The translations under genes and the position numbers were made by a program. Below are positions 61,842 to 64,000 of a DNA stretch of 64,000 bases, piece after piece; the stretch's first letter is position 1, and each line of letters opens with the position of its first letter. A model generated the notes under the pieces. That model had not been told where the DNA came from, searched no databases, and was given only the letters and a program-made list of their open reading frames with translations. This DNA is from Streptomyces sp. NRRL S-646 (GTDB lineage: Bacteria; Actinomycetota; Actinomycetes; Streptomycetales; Streptomycetaceae). The stretch is taken from contig NZ_JODC01000007.1 in the NCBI RefSeq assembly GCF_000720765.1, positions 496,001 to 560,000 of the forward strand, written 5' to 3'.

Positions 61842-62020
61842 TCCGGATGACTGAACACAAGTCAGCAGGTATCGAGCACTTATGACCGTTGGCGTATGAC
61901 ACGGTCAGTTGTGGGACTGGTCTTTTCACCCTTCAGCCGACTTCGCGAACTCTTCGGGTTGTACGGGTTAGGGCGCCCCCTTCTTGATCACGTGCCCGGC
62001 GCGGCGGCTAGCATCCGGCC

Positions 62021-62770
62021 ATGGAGCCCCAGCTGCTGCACAGCGTCACCGACTCGGTCGCCACCGTCGTCATCCACCACCCGGCGAAGCGCAACGCCAT
62101 GACGGCCGCGATGTGGGCCGCCCTGCCGCCGCTGCTCGACGCCCTCGCGACCGACCCGGCCGTACGGGCGCTGGTGCTGACCGGCGAGGGCGGGACGTTC
62201 TGCGCGGGGGCCGACATCTCCACGCTGCAGGGGTCTCCGGAGGAGGCGCAGTCGCTCGCGGTGCGGGCCGAGGAGGCCCTGGCCGCCTTTCCGAAACCGA
62301 CGCTGGCCGCGGTCCGCGGGCACTGCGTGGGCGGCGGGTCGCAGCTGGCGGCGGCATGTGATCTGCGGTTCGCCATGGAGGGGGCGCTGTTCGGGGTGAC
62401 GCCGGCGAAGCTCGGCATCGTGTATCCGGCCTCCTCCACCCGCCGGCTGGTGTCGCTGGTGGGTCCGGCCGCCGCCAAGTACCTGCTGTTCTCCGGCGAG
62501 TTGATCGACGCGGAGCGGGCGCTGCGCACCGGCCTGGTGGACGAGGTGCTGCCGCAGGGCGAACTCGCCAAGCGGGTCGCGGAGTTCACCCGGATCCTGG
62601 TGTCGCGTTCGCAGCTCACCCAGGCCGCGGCGAAGGAGTTCGCGAACGGGCGTACCGACCGGGACGCGTACTGGACGGAGCAGGCGCGCGGCAGCGGCGA
62701 CACCGTGGAAGGCGTCGCCGCGTTCCTGGAGCGCAGGCAGCCGCGCTTCACCTGGACTACGTCAGGATGA
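62021..62770 (+). CDS. Enoyl-CoA hydratase/isomerase family protein
   Basis: The 249-residue crotonase-fold protein shows VIHHPAKRNAMTAAMWAALPP, LVLTGEGGTFCAGADISTLQG (oxyanion hole), AAVRGHCVGGGSQLAAACDLR and FGVTPAKLGIVYPASSTRRLV. It acts on an acyl-CoA in fatty acid or polyketide metabolism. The glutamates of classical hydratases are only partly evident, so isomerase or thioesterase activity remains possible. Its 3' end overlaps the convergent PfpI gene by 14 bp. Confidence 0.9.
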   Translation: MEPQLLHSVTDSVATVVIHHPAKRNAMTAAMWAALPPLLDALATDPAVRALVLTGEGGTFCAGADISTLQGSPEEAQSLAVRAEEALAAFPKPTLAAVRGHCVGGGSQLAAACDLRFAMEGALFGVTPAKLGIVYPASSTRRLVSLVGPAAAKYLLFSGELIDAERALRTGLVDEVLPQGELAKRVAEFTRILVSRSQLTQAAAKEFANGRTDRDAYWTEQARGSGDTVEGVAAFLERRQPRFTWTTSG

Positions 62771-63392
62771 AGCGGCTCTTGGAGCGGAACTCCTCGACGA
62801 GGTGCGCGGGCGCCTTCTCGGGCGACCCCGCGTCGTAGGGCGGCTGCGGGTCGTACTCGGTCAACAGCTGCACGGCCTGGGCGTGTTCGTCGCCGGCGAT
62901 CCTGCCGAGCAGGGTCAGGCCCATGTCGATGCCGGAGGAGACACCGGCCGCGGTGACGTACTTGCCGTCGAGGACCACCCGCTCCCCCGTGGGCTCGGCG
63001 CCGAACTGCTTCAGGAAGTCCAGGGCCAGCCAGTGGGAGGTGGCGCGGCGGCCGCGGAGCAGCCCGGCCGCGGCGAGGAGCAGGGAGCCGGTGCACACCG
63101 ATGTCGTCCAGGTGCTGGTGGCGTCGGCGGTGCGCAGCCAGTCCAGGAGGGTCTCGTTCTCCATCTGCGGGGTCTGTCCCGGGCCACCCGGGACGATCAC
63201 GATGTCGGGGTGCTCCACCTCGGCCAGGGTCCGGTCGGCGACGATCGCGAGGTTCCCGGTGTCGGTGCGGACGGGGCCGGTCCGCTCGGCGACGAAGACG
63301 GTCTCCGCGTCCGGGAGGCGCCCCAGGGTCTCGTACGGGCCCACGGCGTCCAGGGCGGTGAAGCGGTCGAAGAGCACGATGGCGATCTGCAT
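62757..63392 (-). CDS. DJ-1/PfpI family protein
   Basis: The 211-residue protein has the ThiJ/PfpI fold: IAIVLFDRFTALDAVGPYETL at the N-terminus, IVIVPGGPGQTPQ, and the nucleophile cysteine in TTSVCTGSLLLAAAGLLRG (about residue 105), then ATSHWLALDFLKQFGAE with His. It may be an isocyanide-hydratase- or glyoxalase-like enzyme. It lies 10 bp downstream of the GlxA-type regulator gene on the same strand, so both are probably one operon. Confidence 0.9.
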   Translation of the reverse strand: MQIAIVLFDRFTALDAVGPYETLGRLPDAETVFVAERTGPVRTDTGNLAIVADRTLAEVEHPDIVIVPGGPGQTPQMENETLLDWLRTADATSTWTTSVCTGSLLLAAAGLLRGRRATSHWLALDFLKQFGAEPTGERVVLDGKYVTAAGVSSGIDMGLTLLGRIAGDEHAQAVQLLTEYDPQPPYDAGSPEKAPAHLVEEFRSKSRFILT

Positions 63393-63402
63393 CGGGTTCC
63401 TT

Positions 63403-64000
63403 TCAGCGGGTGGATACGGGGCGGAAGCGGCGGCGGTACTCGGCCGGGGCCGTACCGAGGGTCCTGACGAAGGCGCGGCGCATGGCCTCGGGGGTGCCGT
63501 AGCCGCTGGCTCGGGAGATCTCCTCGATGCCGTCGGCCGTGTCCTCCAGCAGGCGGCGGGCGTGTTCGAGGCGCACACGGTCGACATAGCGGCCCGGTGT
63601 CATGCCGGTCTCCGCCTGGAAGGCGCGGGCGAAGTGGCGGGGCGAGAGGGCGGCGCGGGTGGCGAGGGACTCGACGTCCAGGTCGCCCGCCGGATGCTCA
63701 GTGATCCACTGCTGAACCTCGCGCAGCGGCTCACGCCGGGCGGTCTGGGCGGCGAGCTGGGCGCTGAACTGGGCCTGGTTGCCGGGCCGGCGCAGGAAGA
63801 CGACCAGGTGGCGCGCAATGGTCAGCGCGGCCTCCCGGCCCAGGTCCTCCTCGACCAGGGCGAGCGCGAGGTCGATGCCGGAGGTGACGCCCGCCGAGGT
63901 GAAGACGTGTCCGTCGCGCACGTAGATGGGGTCGGGGTCGACCTCGACGGAGGGGTGGTCGCGGGCGAGCTTGTCGCAGTACGCCCAGTGGGTCGTGGCG
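63403..64000 (-). CDS. GlxA-type AraC regulator with PfpI domain, 5' part missing
   Basis: The coding frame is open to the right window edge. Visible are the end of a DJ-1/PfpI-like domain (VFTSAGVTSGIDLALALVEED) and a C-terminal AraC helix-turn-helix (DVESLATRAALSPRHFARAFQ, then GIEEISRASGYGTPEAMRRAF). The type is named after GlxA. It likely activates the downstream PfpI gene in response to a small molecule. Confidence 0.9.
   Translation of the reverse strand, partial: ATTHWAYCDKLARDHPSVEVDPDPIYVRDGHVFTSAGVTSGIDLALALVEEDLGREAALTIARHLVVFLRRPGNQAQFSAQLAAQTARREPLREVQQWITEHPAGDLDVESLATRAALSPRHFARAFQAETGMTPGRYVDRVRLEHARRLLEDTADGIEEISRASGYGTPEAMRRAFVRTLGTAPAEYRRRFRPVSTR

Noticed and set aside
61848..61864. 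TGACT-7 nt-AGTCA inverted repeat as a known developmental operator
   Set aside because: The sequence does not match the consensus of BldD or other sites known to me, and short 5-bp arms occur by chance.

Overview
The window is high-GC actinobacterial chromosome, almost certainly from a Streptomyces. The reasons are the strong G/C bias at third codon positions, frequent GTG and TTG starts, a complete conservon (CvnA-B-C-D), a Streptomyces-type hopanoid operon that carries its own dxs and ispG, a c-di-AMP (ydaO-type) leader in front of a LysM/M23 cell-wall hydrolase, and several small actinobacterial families. No phage, CRISPR array or intact transposase is visible. It looks like a chromosomal arm or near-arm region: many single metabolic genes with their own regulators, plus several decayed genes.

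Layout. 1-2.4 kb: 3' part of a membrane mannosyltransferase, a secreted serine protease and tRNA-Pro(GGG) with its terminator. 2.6-8.7 kb: a split transketolase, an MFS transporter, a YjbR/MmcQ protein, an XRE-cupin regulator coupled to a GNAT, and a LysR regulator. 8.7-11 kb: threonine catabolism (tdh-kbl). 11.2-16.3 kb: RidA-like/HxlR divergent pair, CBS protein, small conserved protein, GNAT-like protein, a MITE-like palindromic element, a GOLPH3-like protein and a frameshifted TetR remnant. 16.3-20.5 kb: GAF protein plus conservon. 20.8-28.5 kb: VOC/AraC/cupin group, DUF429 protein, MBL hydrolase, Glu/Leu-type dehydrogenase, TetR, SGNH hydrolase and a secreted DUF6250-like protein preceded by a frameshifted SGNH remnant. 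29-37.7 kb: riboswitch-controlled M23 peptidase, GH36 alpha-galactosidase, tyrosine phosphatase, a second XRE-cupin regulator with a 41-aa membrane protein, and a 1,128-aa HEAT-like protein.

37.8-50.6 kb is the hopanoid operon, transcribed leftwards: hpnC, hpnD, a 45-aa ORF, hpnE, polyprenyl diphosphate synthase, shc, hpnG, hpnH, ispG, dxs, aminotransferase. It covers precursor supply (MEP enzymes), FPP to squalene (HpnD-HpnC-HpnE), cyclisation (Shc), adenosylhopane (HpnH), ribosylhopane (HpnG) and the amino-hopanoid end step. idi at 60.7 kb serves the same isoprenoid supply.

51-58 kb is a second leftward operon that looks like an undescribed polyol-phosphate envelope pathway: a two-domain CDP-alcohol transferase (DUF5941-type), a nucleotidyltransferase, a glycerol-1-phosphate-dehydrogenase-like enzyme, a second CDP-alcohol transferase lacking the last motif aspartate, a GT2 glycosyltransferase and a TagGH-like ABC exporter. 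58-64 kb: galE, a cation diffusion facilitator, idi, a regulatory ATPase, an enoyl-CoA hydratase, a DJ-1/PfpI protein and a truncated GlxA-type regulator.

The points most worth checking are the envelope polymer operon, the 45-aa ORF locked between hpnD and hpnE, RNA hairpins at several starts (notably the DUF429 gene), the three-half-site and leaderless operators of the two XRE-cupin regulators, and a candidate small RNA near 12.6 kb.
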